DNA from: Sepiola atlantica
Lineage: Eukaryota > Mollusca > Cephalopoda > Sepiida > Sepiolidae
Length of the DNA: 64,000 bases
Direction: 5' to 3'
Assembly: GCA_963556195.1 (NCBI GenBank)
Contig: OY744528.1
Span: 60,680,661-60,744,660, forward strand
Positions 39,463 to 46,614 of the stretch are shown piece by piece (position 1 is the first letter of the stretch; every line of letters starts with the position of its first letter). Position numbers and translations under genes: made by a program. Under the pieces are notes generated by a model. The model had not been told where the DNA came from and ran no database searches. It saw only the letters and a list, made by a program, of their open reading frames with translations.

Positions 39463-41389
39463 CAACAATAACAATAACAAGAAGAAGAAGAAGAAGAAGA
39501 AGAAAAACGTGTGCTTAATATATAGTATCCCAAAGAATTTAAGAAATAGCTAATAACACATTTAGAGAAGGAGGGGGGGGCGTCGTATATGTCCGACATT
39601 TTTTTGTTCGTCAATAAAGTATTTTTTACACTTGCACTTATTTTTCTACGGTAAATTTACTGACCCTTGATTTACTAAGTAACAACCAACACGAAGAAAC
39701 AATCAAAACTACTGGTCAGAAATGCACTAAATTTGGCATGGGGTGTCCTCAAGATGCAGCTGTTTCATGGGGGAATTTGTATACAAATTGTCTATTTCTA
39801 AGTAATCTAAATATTCTTCAATGTTTGAACTCGTGCGACCATTTCAACACAAATTTGCTCACATGGTCCCCAAGGGATCCTGCGTGTGACATACCTACTT
39901 TACGTACACAAATATTTTGAAAGAAAAATAAATTCATCATTTGCATGAACGAAAACGTTTTCGTCTTTTAAAATTTGAGCTTTATTTAGTCAAAAAATGT
40001 ATATTAAAAAATCACTAGAATGGCTAAATTAAATTTTAAATTCAATTAAATATATCGAATCGACAACAAAAATAAAACGAATCGTTTGTCACTAGTTACT
40101 TGCCCCCCCCCCCCCACCCCCACGAAGGCAGAGTTCGGCAAAATGTCGGTTTTTCATGTGGGGAAATCCAGCTCCCCAAAAAAGGGCAGTCTGGATTGGG
40201 ACAACAATTTAAATTGCCTCAGTGTAGAAGGATCTCTCCTTCACTGACTGAGGACAGAAAATATGACGTATAGTATTAAAACAGATACTACACTTTGCTT
40301 ATAGGCAAAAGGTTCGTCGTGGTTAGTACAAAATATAAACTGCTGTAAAATAAAAACACTACTAAGTAGTGGTAACAACTCTGCAGTTTATTTGGCCTAT
40401 TTTAACTGAAACACTTGATACAAATCCGCTTTGTTGTGAGGAAGAAACAAAGTTTACACGATTGACAAGTAATTAAAGAAAAAAGACGACAGTGAAAGCG
40501 AAAGAGAAAGACAGAACAGAAAAGAATAGAAAGAGTTTCAAATAGACAAAAAGGTCGAAAGAAGTAAGAAAGAAGAGACCAAAGAAAAATGTAGCAAAAG
40601 AAAAAAAGAATATGCTATTACAAAATTAAGCATGACAGACCGACGTAAATGCCATTTCTACCTCAGTCTTGACAGACCTAAGAAAATTCTATTTCTGACT
40701 TCAGGGTGACAGACCAAAAAAATGCTATGTCGAACTTAAGTGAGACAGACTTACAAAAGTGTGATTTCTAACTAATTCGTAACAGACCGACGACTTTATG
40801 AATCGTGGGAGATCAACGAAAATGCTATTTCTTAATGAATTGTGAGAGATCAACGAAAATGCTATTTCTTAATGAATTGTGAGAGATCAACGAAAATGCT
40901 ATTTCTTAATGAATTGTGAGAGATCAACGAAAATGCTATTTCTTAATGAATTGTGAGAGATCAACGAAAATGCTATTTCTTAATGAATTGTGAGAAATCA
41001 ACGAAAATGCTATTTCAAACTTAAGCTTGTCAGACCGACGAAAATTCCATTTCTAATTGAATCGTTACAGAACAAGGAAAATGCTATTTTCGACTGAAGC
41101 GTGACGGATTGTCGAACAAGCCATTTACAACCGAAGCGTGATCGCGACTGAACTACGGAATGGCGGACAAAGCCTATCATACAGAAACAATGACACCGAT
41201 AAACACTCATAAAAAAGTGAAAAAAGAAGACAACGGCAAAATCGCTTGTTCGGAGAAAAGAAGGAATGGGTGAAATAAAGAAGAAAAGGAAAAAAATCAA
41301 TCAATCGCAGGAAAGGAAAGGGTAAACGTGCGGACTTGCAAATGGATATGTCTCCCAAGAGAACGATAACTTACTTGCAAGACCTTCAT
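12431..41389 (-). CDS. secreted short peptidoglycan recognition protein, six exons, 255 aa
   Basis: Exons, minus strand: 41389-41375, 31332-31135, 25314-25272, 20458-20261, 17808-17695 and 12630-12431. The total is 768 nt including the TAA stop. Every junction is GT-AG and the phases (0,0,1,1,1) all fit. Residues 1-22 form a signal peptide ([13 protein letters not shown] start). Residues about 26-86 may be a degenerate SH3b-like module ([10 protein letters not shown] at its end), which I regard as tentative. Residues 93-255 are the PGRP/N-acetylmuramoyl-L-alanine amidase type 2 domain. It has [16 protein letters not shown] (His123), a CFSKSSC disulfide pair, [14 protein letters not shown] (Tyr158), [24 protein letters not shown] (His232, Cys240) and terminal KRWPHY. 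Family knowledge: His/His/Cys bind zinc and the Tyr is catalytic, so an active secreted amidase that cleaves bacterial peptidoglycan in innate immunity is expected. Which peptidoglycan type it prefers cannot be read here. Confidence is very high for identity and high for the exon chain. Confidence 0.95.
12918..12981. repeat. (TA)n microsatellite in PGRP intron 5
   Basis: About 64 bp of TA repeat. Confidence 0.95.
13430..14560 (+). mobile_element. decayed LINE (jockey/CR1-like), reverse transcriptase part
   Basis: Conceptual translation, with several frameshifts and stops, gives [42 protein letters not shown] and then D.DADDST. These follow the order of RT blocks in a LINE with the endonuclease-RT layout. 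The C-terminal end carries the ICGTHYN / [14 protein letters not shown] segment at 14400-14470. No intact frame remains. It lies inside PGRP intron 5, opposite to the gene. A shorter piece of the same family end is seen at 48980-49185, and a related LINE at 37125. The clade name is tentative. Confidence 0.8.
14571..14651. repeat. (TA)n microsatellite
   Basis: TA repeat at the 3-prime end of the LINE fragment. Confidence 0.96.
14660..15095. other. no gene recognised
   Basis: A 61-codon open frame at 14924 has no recognisable motif. Nothing else seen. Confidence 0.45.
15095..15290. repeat. degenerate about 60-bp tandem repeat
   Basis: Three to four diverged units share aagtttaattcaaggaaata-like text followed by ttgggtttgac and gttccgccaaat. 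Confidence 0.65.
15598..15663. repeat. (TA)n microsatellite
   Basis: TA repeat immediately before the duplicated segment at 15663. Confidence 0.96.
15663..16131. repeat. direct duplication, about 150-bp units 293 bp apart
   Basis: Units at 15663-15812 and 15956-16131 share aagtgaaatattttgaaaat, ttttttgcaagcttt and ttgtcagg.gagact. The second copy has a TTTA expansion. The phrase with aagcttt..gtagaa and tttgtcagg is common at ends of invertebrate retroelements, so a retroelement origin is possible. Confidence 0.8.
16140..17430. repeat. 49-bp minisatellite, about 26 units
   Basis: Units read approximately actgaccgtcttgtctactg, aaactgcagtacacacagtg, attgagaca. The phrase tgcagtacac occurs at 16262, 16311 and 16360, giving a 49-bp period. 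Units are diverged by substitutions and small indels. The array lies in PGRP intron 5, about 265 bp from exon 5. Confidence 0.95.
17695..17808 (-). CDS. PGRP exon 5
   Basis: Acceptor ccggcag, donor ATTG|gtacgt. The bases AG complete Lys152 from exon 4. Residues 153-189 include WSDIGYNF (catalytic Tyr158), [14 protein letters not shown] and [13 protein letters not shown], the most conserved PGRP stretch. A second AG two bases downstream would shift the frame and is rejected. Confidence 0.96.
17862..17951. repeat. (TA)n microsatellite
   Basis: About 90 bp of TA in PGRP intron 4, some 55 bp upstream of exon 5. Confidence 0.97.
17955..18540. repeat. interspersed repeat family R1, copy 1
   Basis: About 585 bp starting near gataccggtccc and including gaatccttattccaattttg, cttaatggggaaattgaaat and ttaaaatttcgcagac. 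Two further copies in the same orientation are at 45035-45530 and 58190-58660. Copies 1 and 2 sit between TA-rich simple sequence. No coding capacity seen. Confidence 0.85.
18612..18730 (-). mobile_element. tRNA-derived SINE, decayed
   Basis: It contains the tail cacgtgatttgtcttaaaaa plus cagcgtggctt, then a region with gaacatcgaacc and accgcattgagacagcc, which is a worn B box and A box in minus orientation. Confidence 0.6.
18888..18985 (-). mobile_element. tRNA-derived SINE, truncated
   Basis: It carries acaggcacgtgttttgtctt and ataaagacacatcaccga in the order seen in the neighbouring SINE. The head is largely lost. Confidence 0.55.
19253..19315 (+). promoter_or_regulatory. perfect X-box palindrome followed by TATA-like sequence
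   Basis: gttaccatggtaac at 19253-19266 is a perfect 14-bp palindrome that equals the consensus RFX X-box. About 37 bp further on is agtatatatagcc, a TATA-like element on the plus strand. The surrounding 100 bp is richer in CpG than its neighbours. No exon was recognised downstream, so this may be an intronic enhancer of the PGRP gene, a cryptic promoter or chance. Confidence 0.4.
19830..20255. repeat. degenerate about 30-bp tandem repeat
   Basis: Units resemble ggttattcaatatttcggag plus tattta and recur about 14 times with heavy divergence. Confidence 0.75.
20261..20458 (-). CDS. PGRP exon 4 (start of amidase domain)
   Basis: Acceptor attatacag at 20467-20459, donor AACA|gtaagt. It encodes residues 87-151: [28 protein letters not shown] (zinc ligand His123), the CFSKSSC pair and [10 protein letters not shown]. 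The upstream intron side is a (TTA)n array in place of an ordinary pyrimidine tract. Confidence 0.96.
20462..20535. repeat. (AAT)n microsatellite abutting PGRP exon 4 acceptor
   Basis: Plus-strand AAT triplets, read as TTA on the gene strand, end two bases before the acceptor AG. Confidence 0.97.
20555..22640 (+). mobile_element. decayed LINE with YMDD-type RT and C-terminal endonuclease, copy 1
   Basis: Fragments in shifting frames follow the order of one LINE protein: [39 protein letters not shown], then [48 protein letters not shown] and the late GIKTR. Families with this order have a CCHC finger and a restriction-like endonuclease after the RT (R2/R4-type non-LTR elements). That clade call is from memory of motif order. 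It is cut by a GAA microsatellite and many stops. Confidence 0.8.
21360..21440. repeat. (GAA)n microsatellite inside the LINE
   Basis: About 27 GAA triplets. The poly-Ser frame on the other strand is an artefact. Confidence 0.97.
22645..23165. other. no gene recognised
   Basis: No domain, RNA gene or clear repeat seen. Confidence 0.45.
23168..23400 (+). mobile_element. LINE 3-prime tail with AAT microsatellites
   Basis: The LINE end phrase gatctgtgtgagaactccta, gtgagtacaaataat lies between two (AAT)n arrays (23198-23267 and 23331-23400). The same phrase ends the fragments at 23990, 38200 and 38600. Confidence 0.75.
23400..24000 (+). mobile_element. LINE 3-prime fragment (same family as 20555)
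   Basis: It contains gtgccagcctaggctgacac and gggtcaaggaggataagaag, which recur reversed at 26040-26150. It ends with the conserved tail atgatgacctgtgtgagaac at about 23960. The early part reads [11 protein letters not shown] in translation, the degraded end of the LINE ORF. Confidence 0.8.
24000..24445. other. no gene recognised; diverged repeat units
   Basis: Weak relatives of the following 52-bp units are visible (aaaaagtcagaaacctt, aaaatcactaaccg, aaagatcacaaaacg), so this may be the older edge of that array. Confidence 0.5.
24448..24815. repeat. 52-bp minisatellite, seven units
   Basis: Units contain gtcacaaaattgataatgac then cgcaaatattcttgaatagc and attgtcgaaaaa. Period 52 bp, high identity between units. 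In PGRP intron 3. Confidence 0.95.
24835..25000. repeat. interspersed repeat family R2, diverged copy
   Basis: It carries acaaagtcggcttttaatgt, gatccccagaaag and a ctgacggaggac phrase, matching in order the copies at 40120-40330 and 49246-49410. Confidence 0.55.
25272..25314 (-). CDS. PGRP exon 3 (43-nt micro-exon)
   Basis: Acceptor ttatttcag, donor CATGTC|gtaagt. It starts in phase 0 and ends in phase 1, as required to join exon 2 and exon 4. It encodes residues 72-85 ([14 protein letters not shown]) and the first base of His86. The other two frames break the downstream phase. Because the exon is tiny, its support is the two strong splice sites and the phase fit. Confidence 0.85.
25320..25975. 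other. no gene recognised
   Basis: A 91-codon open frame starting at 25493 (initiator not ATG) has no known motif and is in PGRP intron 2. Confidence 0.4.
26030..27930 (-). mobile_element. decayed LINE with YMDD RT, copy 2
   Basis: On the minus strand the order is [13 protein letters not shown] (RT active site, near 27715-27755), [34 protein letters not shown], then a worn zinc-finger region, [28 protein letters not shown] and [10 protein letters not shown] (endonuclease-like). It ends with the 3-prime text shared with 23640-23760. Several frameshifts remain. The plus-strand open frames at 26315-26922 are shadows of it. It is co-oriented with the PGRP gene, in intron 2. Confidence 0.85.
27997..28020 (-). 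repeat. shared terminal motif, reversed
   Basis: Minus strand actagcaaaaatatgcgacc plus gga abuts the 33-bp satellite, in the same relative order (array, then motif) as at 4164 and 44132. Confidence 0.75.
28024..29844. repeat. 33-bp satellite, 55 units, with higher-order structure
   Basis: Units of 33 bp (aagttatatattacatacat tacattttaaatt) are almost identical. Variation is nearly confined to two neighbouring sites, giving catac, cagac and catag types. Because 33 is a multiple of three, the plus strand stays open for 668 codons of an 11-residue repeat ([11 protein letters not shown]). The catag type recurs at 28669, 28999 and 29329, a 330-bp, ten-unit higher-order repeat, and the unit order within it (one catag, three catac, cagac, three catac, cagac, catac) is kept. 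It lies in PGRP intron 2. I do not think it is a gene. Confidence 0.96.
29846..31018. other. no gene recognised; CT-rich tract
   Basis: A CT microsatellite runs 30443-30534. A TATA-like ggtatatataggagctg at 30912-30928 has no recognised downstream exon. Confidence 0.5.
31020..31111. repeat. (ATT)n microsatellite next to PGRP exon 2 donor
   Basis: About 90 bp of ATT triplets begin 24 bp past the exon 2 donor. Confidence 0.97.
31135..31332 (-). CDS. PGRP exon 2
   Basis: Acceptor ttatttattttgcag, donor GGCAAG|gtaggt, phase 0 at both ends. It encodes residues 6-71: the hydrophobic core of the signal peptide (VIVFCLCL), then [21 protein letters not shown] and [11 protein letters not shown]. The last part resembles the end of an SH3b fold but is too diverged to be sure. 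An ATG at 31353 in the same frame would also give a signal peptide, but the acceptor plus exon 1 make a better model. Confidence 0.88.
31401..31637. mobile_element. 237-bp foldback element
   Basis: The left arm (31401-31504) and right arm (31532-31637) are inverted copies sharing tgtattacagaagat, gcggtaccg, gtttcaaatc and tagttggtctcctatgcc. The loop is about 27 bp. It sits 69 bp from the exon 2 acceptor within PGRP intron 1. Confidence 0.88.
31708..31986. repeat. two (TA)n arrays with short spacer
   Basis: TA repeats at 31708-31772 and 31914-31986, separated by unremarkable sequence. Confidence 0.95.
32035..33280 (+). repeat. left inverted arm of Penelope-like structure
   Basis: About 1.25 kb starting atttgaaactatatgttaca. 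It is matched in reverse at 34511-35752 along its whole length (ccgcggtttcatccag, gacgtgttgcaaaatgaaat, gacatctaatg-like text, caggcatctataatttct). Inside the arm are about three decayed sub-repeats of roughly 250 bp, each with a catcgtttaa(a/g)aa and attactgaag phrase. Confidence 0.93.
33555..34548 (-). pseudogene. Penelope-like element: RT C-terminus plus GIY-YIG endonuclease, decayed
   Basis: Minus-strand translation across three frames gives [58 protein letters not shown], then [36 protein letters not shown]. After a gap come [27 protein letters not shown] and HNKTFRYS, and finally [13 protein letters not shown]. This is the known order of a Penelope-like reverse transcriptase thumb followed by a GIY-YIG endonuclease with its Cys-rich region. 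The N-terminal RT half is missing and stops are frequent, so it is dead. It sits between 1.24-kb inverted arms in PGRP intron 1. Confidence 0.85.
34511..35752 (-). repeat. right inverted arm of Penelope-like structure
   Basis: Reverse copy of 32035-33280, ending gtaacatatagtttcaaat at 35752. By eye the identity is high but with many small differences. No target-site duplication is evident at the outer ends. Confidence 0.93.
35760..37120. other. no gene recognised
   Basis: AT-rich, with a short (TAT)n array at 36772-36800. A phrase gcgattacgtgtg occurs at 36881 and 37081. Confidence 0.5.
37125..37640 (+). mobile_element. LINE 3-prime fragment (jockey/CR1-like)
   Basis: Translation gives [33 protein letters not shown] and [12 protein letters not shown], then a CT expansion (37401-37458) and PIGISCLC, the usual C-terminal end of such RT proteins (RLWNSLP region damaged by the microsatellite). 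A short UTR follows. Confidence 0.85.
38036..38610 (+). mobile_element. two LINE 3-prime tails with AAT array
   Basis: The tail phrase (cactaataatgactcgtgtgag near 38166, and cactgatgacatgtgtgaga near 38571) appears twice. An (AAT)n array at 38468-38551 lies between. The upstream part has actcaatggtaaacggctat, as in the 23400-24000 fragment. Confidence 0.75.
38622..39130 (+). mobile_element. LINE C-terminal fragment (same family as 20555)
   Basis: Plus-strand translation gives [13 protein letters not shown], then in shifted frames [31 protein letters not shown] and [13 protein letters not shown], matching the end of the minus-strand LINE at 26030-26750. Confidence 0.8.
39367..39504. repeat. 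(AAT)n followed by (GAA)n microsatellite
   Basis: AAT triplets with AAC interruptions, then seven GAAs. Confidence 0.97.
39510..40115. other. no gene recognised
   Basis: A 60-codon frame at 39738 has no motif. A poly-C run lies at 40105-40121. Confidence 0.45.
40120..40330. repeat. interspersed repeat family R2, copy
   Basis: Shares cgaaggcag, gtggggaaatccag, gggca.tctggattgg and acagatactacactttg with 49246-49410. Confidence 0.7.
40640..41140. repeat. minisatellite with homogenised 37-bp core
   Basis: Diverged units (gacagaccgacgtaaatgcc attt) flank a core at 40811-41015 in which gatcaacgaaaatgctattt repeats six times with exact 37-bp spacing. The core units are nearly identical, so it is a recent expansion inside an older array. 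It ends about 235 bp from PGRP exon 1, in intron 1. Confidence 0.92.
41375..41389 (-). CDS. PGRP exon 1 coding part (MKVLQ)
   Basis: ATGAAGGTCTTGCAA is followed by the consensus donor gtaagt, phase 0. Joined to exon 2 it completes a typical signal peptide. The distance to the TATA boxes gives a 5-prime UTR of about 35-60 nt. No other ATG lies between the TATA box and this one on the gene strand as far as I can see. Confidence 0.82.
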
Positions 41390-41451
41390 GTTGTTTTGAC
41401 TGCACTTTTGACTTCTGATCGGCGAATAACACCAAAACCTCGAAAGTTGAT

Positions 41452-41486
41452 TTATTTATATAAGTTGAGACTTTTATTTATATATC
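41452..41486 (-). promoter_or_regulatory. PGRP promoter TATA boxes
   Basis: On the minus strand, ggatatataaataaaag (TATATAAA at 41484-41477) and about 23 bp closer tatataaataaatc (41462-41450) are two good TATA elements. Transcription should start roughly at 41450-41425, upstream of the ATG at 41389. Upstream, 41490-41600 is GC-rich for this window (cacgccccgttagctctcct, gccgccgtccttcgcgctcc). I could not find a canonical NF-kB site. Confidence 0.7.
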
Positions 41487-41639
41487 CGGTTGAACAACAT
41501 TCCTGGGCGCTGTAGTAATCTCGAGGAGGGGGGACACTTACTGGAGCGCGAAGGACGGCGGCTGATTTTTAGGAGAGCTAACGGGGCGTGGTTTTCAGTC
41601 AGTTTCAATTTGTCCAACTTTACTGATATAATTATTGTT

Positions 41640-42770
41640 GACAATATATTTCTATAGTAACCTTTAGCCTATCCCTTTCCTCACACATACAGGTGACACC
41701 CTCAAAATGGCACTCACATAATCGTTAATAAAATTCGCAGTCCTTTCTGCAAACGTGACCATATTTGGTTCAAATAAACTTCAGTCTATGTCTGATATTT
41801 CAGTCATACGATAATAAAATAAACACTAATTAAATCGAAAAATCAAATGCCTTTTTAAAAACGAAACATAAAAAACAATAAGTTATTTCAAGTTTCATTT
41901 TGCACATTAAATTTAAAAATAAAAATGTAATTCTCGTTTAGTTATTAAATTCAAACAAATTCAGTATTTTTTAATCAATAACAAAATATTAAAATGGCTA
42001 AAAACAGAATTGAATTGGCTTTAGTACTTTACGCTATTGAATTATTGGTTTAAATAACGAATGTATCAATAGTAAATAATTGATTTCCAATAAAGCAAAA
42101 TAGGATGCCGAGGCTGACGATTGAAATTGAAATCTCTCTTTGACGTTGTTTGTGCAGCGTAACAACAGCGTTAAGCCGTATTTTACCTTTTTATTATATT
42201 TCTGTTTTATTCGAAATAAAATTATTCCATAAATAATATTTTTTTATTTTGTATTAAAACATTAATGCATTAAATATATTTTAGTGAAAAATAACATCTG
42301 TAAATTATTGGGATTGTTTTTTAAGTATTCACAGTAGCATTTTTTTTAGTTTTTAAAATAAAATTAATAATAGTATTGTAGGTATGGTAAAAATTATTGA
42401 CAAAAGTGATACCGCTAAAATTTCATTTTTTATTAGAAATTTAAAACTATCTATTTCAATGTGTTTTAACGTTTTCTGTAAAGAAGAAAGCCTAGTCCTT
42501 ATGAGAAAATAAAAATTAATCATCTTAATTAAAGATTACATAAAAGAATTATTTTTGACTAAATAAGTGTAATTATCGCAATTTTTCCGAGAATAAATAC
42601 CAGATAAACTTCACTTAATTTTCGCTTTACTTTTACATTGTTTTTATAAAGATCACATAGTCATAAATAGTTTGTTAAATCATTAGCGAACTGAAATATA
42701 ATAATAAAAAGCTTACTTTGGCTCAAATGTATAAATAAAAATAATACTCCACCGACAGCTATCTGATATC
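41640..42770. other. no gene recognised
   Basis: Very AT-rich sequence upstream of the PGRP promoter. Nothing identified. Confidence 0.5.
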
Positions 42771-42775
42771 TGGTA

Positions 42776-43213
42776 ATTTTAATTGTCTTTTAAGATGATA
42801 TAAACTCACCATGATTGTTGTTCGTGTAAAGGCAGGTAAATAAACAAATTTTAATTGTCTTTTAAGATGATATAAACTCACCATGATTGTTGTTCGTGTA
42901 AAGGCAGGTAAATAAACAAATTTTTATTGTCTTTTAAGATGATATAAACTCACCATGATTGTTGTTCGTGTAAAGGCAGGTAAATAAACAAATTTTAATT
43001 GTCTTTTAAGATGATATAAACTCACCATGATTGTTGTTCGTGTAAAGGCAGGTAAATAAACAAATTGTAATTGTCTTTTAAGATGATATAAACTCACCAT
43101 GATTGTTGTTCGTGTAAAGGCAGGTAAATAAACAAATTTTAATTGTCTTTTAAGATTATATAAACTCACCATGATTGTTGTCCGTGTAAACTGTTAATGT
43201 AAATAAACAAATT
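42776..43213. repeat. 72-bp satellite, six units
   Basis: Units start attttaattgtcttttaaga at 42776, 42848, 42920, 42992, 43064 and 43136. The last is diverged. The minus strand stays open through the array because 72 is divisible by three. No function implied. Confidence 0.96.
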
Positions 43214-43214
43214 A

Positions 43215-43735
43215 ATGACAGAACTGAATACAAACGGATTTTGCAAAAACATATTTTATTCTACGTGAAATAATTAAAAATTGAATTTAAATTAAAAATA
43301 TGAAATAAGCTTTTTATCTTATACATACAATCAAATTTTAACTGATAAAAATATATAATAATTGACATTAATAGCTTTTTTAATGCAACGTAGATACTTA
43401 ATTCTGTTTTGCAAGTCAATTACGGCAAATATTGGTTCATGTTCTTAAAAATAATGATTGCATTTCCAATCGATTTTAATATTTTAATATTTAATCTGGC
43501 TCGATATTTTAATGTTCACTAGTCAGATTTAATGAGAGGACGTTTTATTCAAACACTCAGATTGCCTCCCACTCTCACTCAGAAATACTGACAAAAATGG
43601 AATAATAGACAGTTTTCTGAGATTCACCGGTAGTAACTGATATTTAAGTGTTTTATTGGATAATACTCTCCTTTATACGCCTCCATTTTGATGAGTGATT
43701 TAACGACAGTGTAAGAGGAGAAAATAGATGGTCTG
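43215..43735. other. no gene recognised
   Basis: AT-rich, nothing identified. Confidence 0.45.
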
Positions 43736-44153
43736 TTTATTTCAACAAATCTGTAAAATCATCCTCCCAAGCATTACCTCGTATTGATGGATAGCGTAGT
43801 ATCAATAATGTTGTCATGAGACCATCCTATCCCAGCATTATCCTTTTTCTTTATGTGTGTATGGGTGTAATATATGTTCCTTTGTCATGATATCACCCTT
43901 CCAGTCATTATCTTCTTCTCTTTGTGATAGAGTGTTTTATTTGTTCAGTTGTCATGGTACCATCTTCCCAGTCATCCCTCTTCCTTTTTGGGGAGGGGGA
44001 TAGCGTAGTATCAATTCTGTTATGATACCATCCCCCAGCCATTATCTCTTTTTGGAGGGAAGGGGGCGTACTTTAAAAATAAATAGTCACAATTCACTGT
44101 TCATTGGCAAGCGTAACACTTACATTATATATACTATCAAAAATATGCGACCG
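43735..44153. repeat. about 66-bp minisatellite (family of 3705) plus shared motif
   Basis: Five units with catgagaccatcct and gtagtatcaat phrases lie at 43756, 43815, 43887, 43957 and 44021. They are followed at 44132-44153 by actatcaaaaatatgcgacc plus gg, the same arrangement as at 3705-4185. Confidence 0.85.
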
Positions 44154-44159
44154 GAGGGA

Positions 44160-45030
44160 TAGCATTTTGTTTTCTAGTAGATTTTAATTTGATTTAAACT
44201 ATTTGATTTAAGTCTCTCCACATTTCTTACATTTTCCAAAGTATAAAAAATAGAATCTCACTTTTATTTTTCCCCTGACAGCGTATGTATGTATTCTTAA
44301 AAATAAATATTGTAATTTAGAGTTTATAGAAATACTTTTATTTCTTTCTCATCAAAATTTGTTGCAGCTTTATGAAAATTTTGTTAAATTTATAATTTAA
44401 ACGATACCGTAATTAAAATCTGATATAAAAAATAATTTGGTAAAACAAAAAATAAAACGAAAGAAAATGTTAAACGCCGGGTAAGGACAGCTATTTTGTT
44501 TAATGACAATTACATTTGTACGTAAGCTTAATTCATATGCGCAGACAAACTGATATAAATAGGTGCAACAATCTTTTGTTTACGTTTTCCTGTTCTTAAG
44601 ACTCATAACAGAATAATTGTTGATCTCTAGCGTGTTTGGTAAATCTTTTACTTATAAAGAAAAATATTCATTAAGAAATTATATTAAATCAATCTGAATG
44701 GTTTTTTTTGTTAAAAATTGTCATAGGTAGATACATTTTTTGTAAGCTTTTCTTCTGCAATTGGATTGAATCACAGCGCCATTAAAAGGTAAAGTAATTT
44801 GAAGTAATTTAAAATCCCGGTCGCCACTTTTGCACAGAATTTGACACTTTATAATTTATTAGAGAAATGCATTGTTTGTAAGGCTGTTTTAGAGTGGCTA
44901 AACAAGCGGATGCTTACAGCTTCGTCTAGCCACACTGAAGAGTTGTGATACAACTAAACAGTATGTGGATGAATATAATTGCTCCACATTCCTTTATAAA
45001 TGTAGCTCTCTGGTAGGGAAATGTATATAT
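44160..45030. other. no gene recognised
   Basis: A plus-strand TATA-like gatataaataggtgc lies at 44552, with no recognised exon after it. Confidence 0.45.
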
Positions 45031-45034
45031 TAAA

Positions 45035-45524
45035 AGAATACCCGTTCCAGAACGTGTAAAATGAATTCCCTGAACAGAACAGTTTTGCACCACTTGTATG
45101 TCCCCTTACTAAGATTAAAATGAAGATACAATGATGCTAAAACTTTTGTCTAGAATCCTTATTCCAATTTTGATTCTAGAAAATGTTTTAAATTTAAGAT
45201 TTAAGTTTAAGAGGTCTTAAGACGAAATTGAAATTCAGGTGATATTGTTCTATTGGTGTCTAATGACTGTGAATCAAATTTAATGTAAATCTGAAATATT
45301 TGAATGTTGAAATATGAGGTTGTGCCCATATTATTCCCCCTAAAAACTCTTTAAATTACTCCAAAGAAACTTAAATTAAGTTAATATTTATGAATTGATG
45401 TTTAATACATATTGTTAAAATTCCAGAACAATTTGCAAAAAGAACTGCACTCCCTTTTTACCCCATTTGCATAAATATTACTCATATTTAGACTCCATTT
45501 CACATGGCAGTGGTGTTATAGAAT

Positions 45525-45530
<6 letters not shown>
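45035..45530. repeat. interspersed repeat family R1, copy 2
   Basis: It matches 17955-18540 in order: ttgcacca, gaatccttattccaattttg, gaaattgaaattcagg and ttaaaattccag. A TA array follows at 45530-45572, as after copy 1. Confidence 0.85.
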
Positions 45531-45574
<44 letters not shown>

Positions 45575-45639
45575 GTTATAATGAAATAAATTCCAGGAGG
45601 AAATCCGGGTATGAGAGCTCAATGTAATAAACAGAGCAA

Positions 45640-46274
45640 GAATAAAATAAAATATAGTAACACGAAATTACTTAATTATCGATGCAATAATTTATTTCAA
45701 CCTTGTAGTATTGTTAAGCATCCAAGTGAGATGATTACATTTTTGAAAATGAGAAAAGAGAAATTCACACTCGACAATTCAAATATAAGTGGAGAGAGAG
45801 ACAGTGACAACATATCTAATACATATTTAGAGAGAGGGGGAAATTTGAAGCTTATTTAATCTAAAATTGTATGGGGGGATTACATGTGCGTGTGCGTGTG
45901 TATACATGCCTGTGTATGTGTATATATGTGACATGGTCACTAGCTTTGGATGTCTGTTGTCTGTTTTCAAATCTTTCATTGTCTTATGTCCCTCCCTACC
46001 CCAAGATATTTCTTTAGTCGTCAGACAGCGGACGTTGATTTCCAAGTGGCAGAGGCGGTTTTTGGGGTTGGTGATTCTTGACACGCTGACCTGATTTGTT
46101 GAGAGACATTGAATACCCTCCCTGCCCCTTTACAATTTCCCAATTTCTCTTTATATATATGGCTTTTTCTTCCCTCTCTATATTGCTTTCCGTCATAAAT
46201 CATGTAATCCCCCTATAAAATTATAGATTAAATATGCTTCAAATGTCCCCCTGTCACTAAATATATATTAGATA

Positions 46275-46352
<78 letters not shown>

Positions 46353-46523
46353 ATATATATATCTATCTATCTATCTATATCTACTTATATTTGAATTGTA
46401 GAGTGTGAATTTCTCTTTTCTTATTTTCAAAAATGTAATCATTTCACATGGATGCTTGAAAATACCACAAGGTTGAAATAAATTATTGCATCGATGATTA
46501 TGTAATTTCGTGTTACTATATTT

Positions 46524-46535
<12 letters not shown>
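45640..46535. mobile_element. about 900-bp foldback element between TA repeats
   Basis: The left arm (45640-45885) and right arm (46199-46535) are inverted copies: aaataaaatatagtaacacg, aagcatccaagtgag, gagaaattcacactcgac and gggggattacatg each have their reverse complement. A CT/CTAT expansion (46277-46380) lengthens the right arm. The loop (45886-46198) has no recognised coding sequence. TA arrays lie at 45530-45572 and 46530-46612. Confidence 0.88.

Positions 46536-46612
<77 letters not shown>
46530..46612. repeat. (TA)n microsatellite
   Basis: TA dinucleotides at the right end of the foldback element. Confidence 0.96.

Positions 46613-46614
<2 letters not shown>

Noticed and set aside
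42924..43172. 82-codon repeat protein on the minus strand
   Set aside because: It is the 72-bp satellite read in frame.
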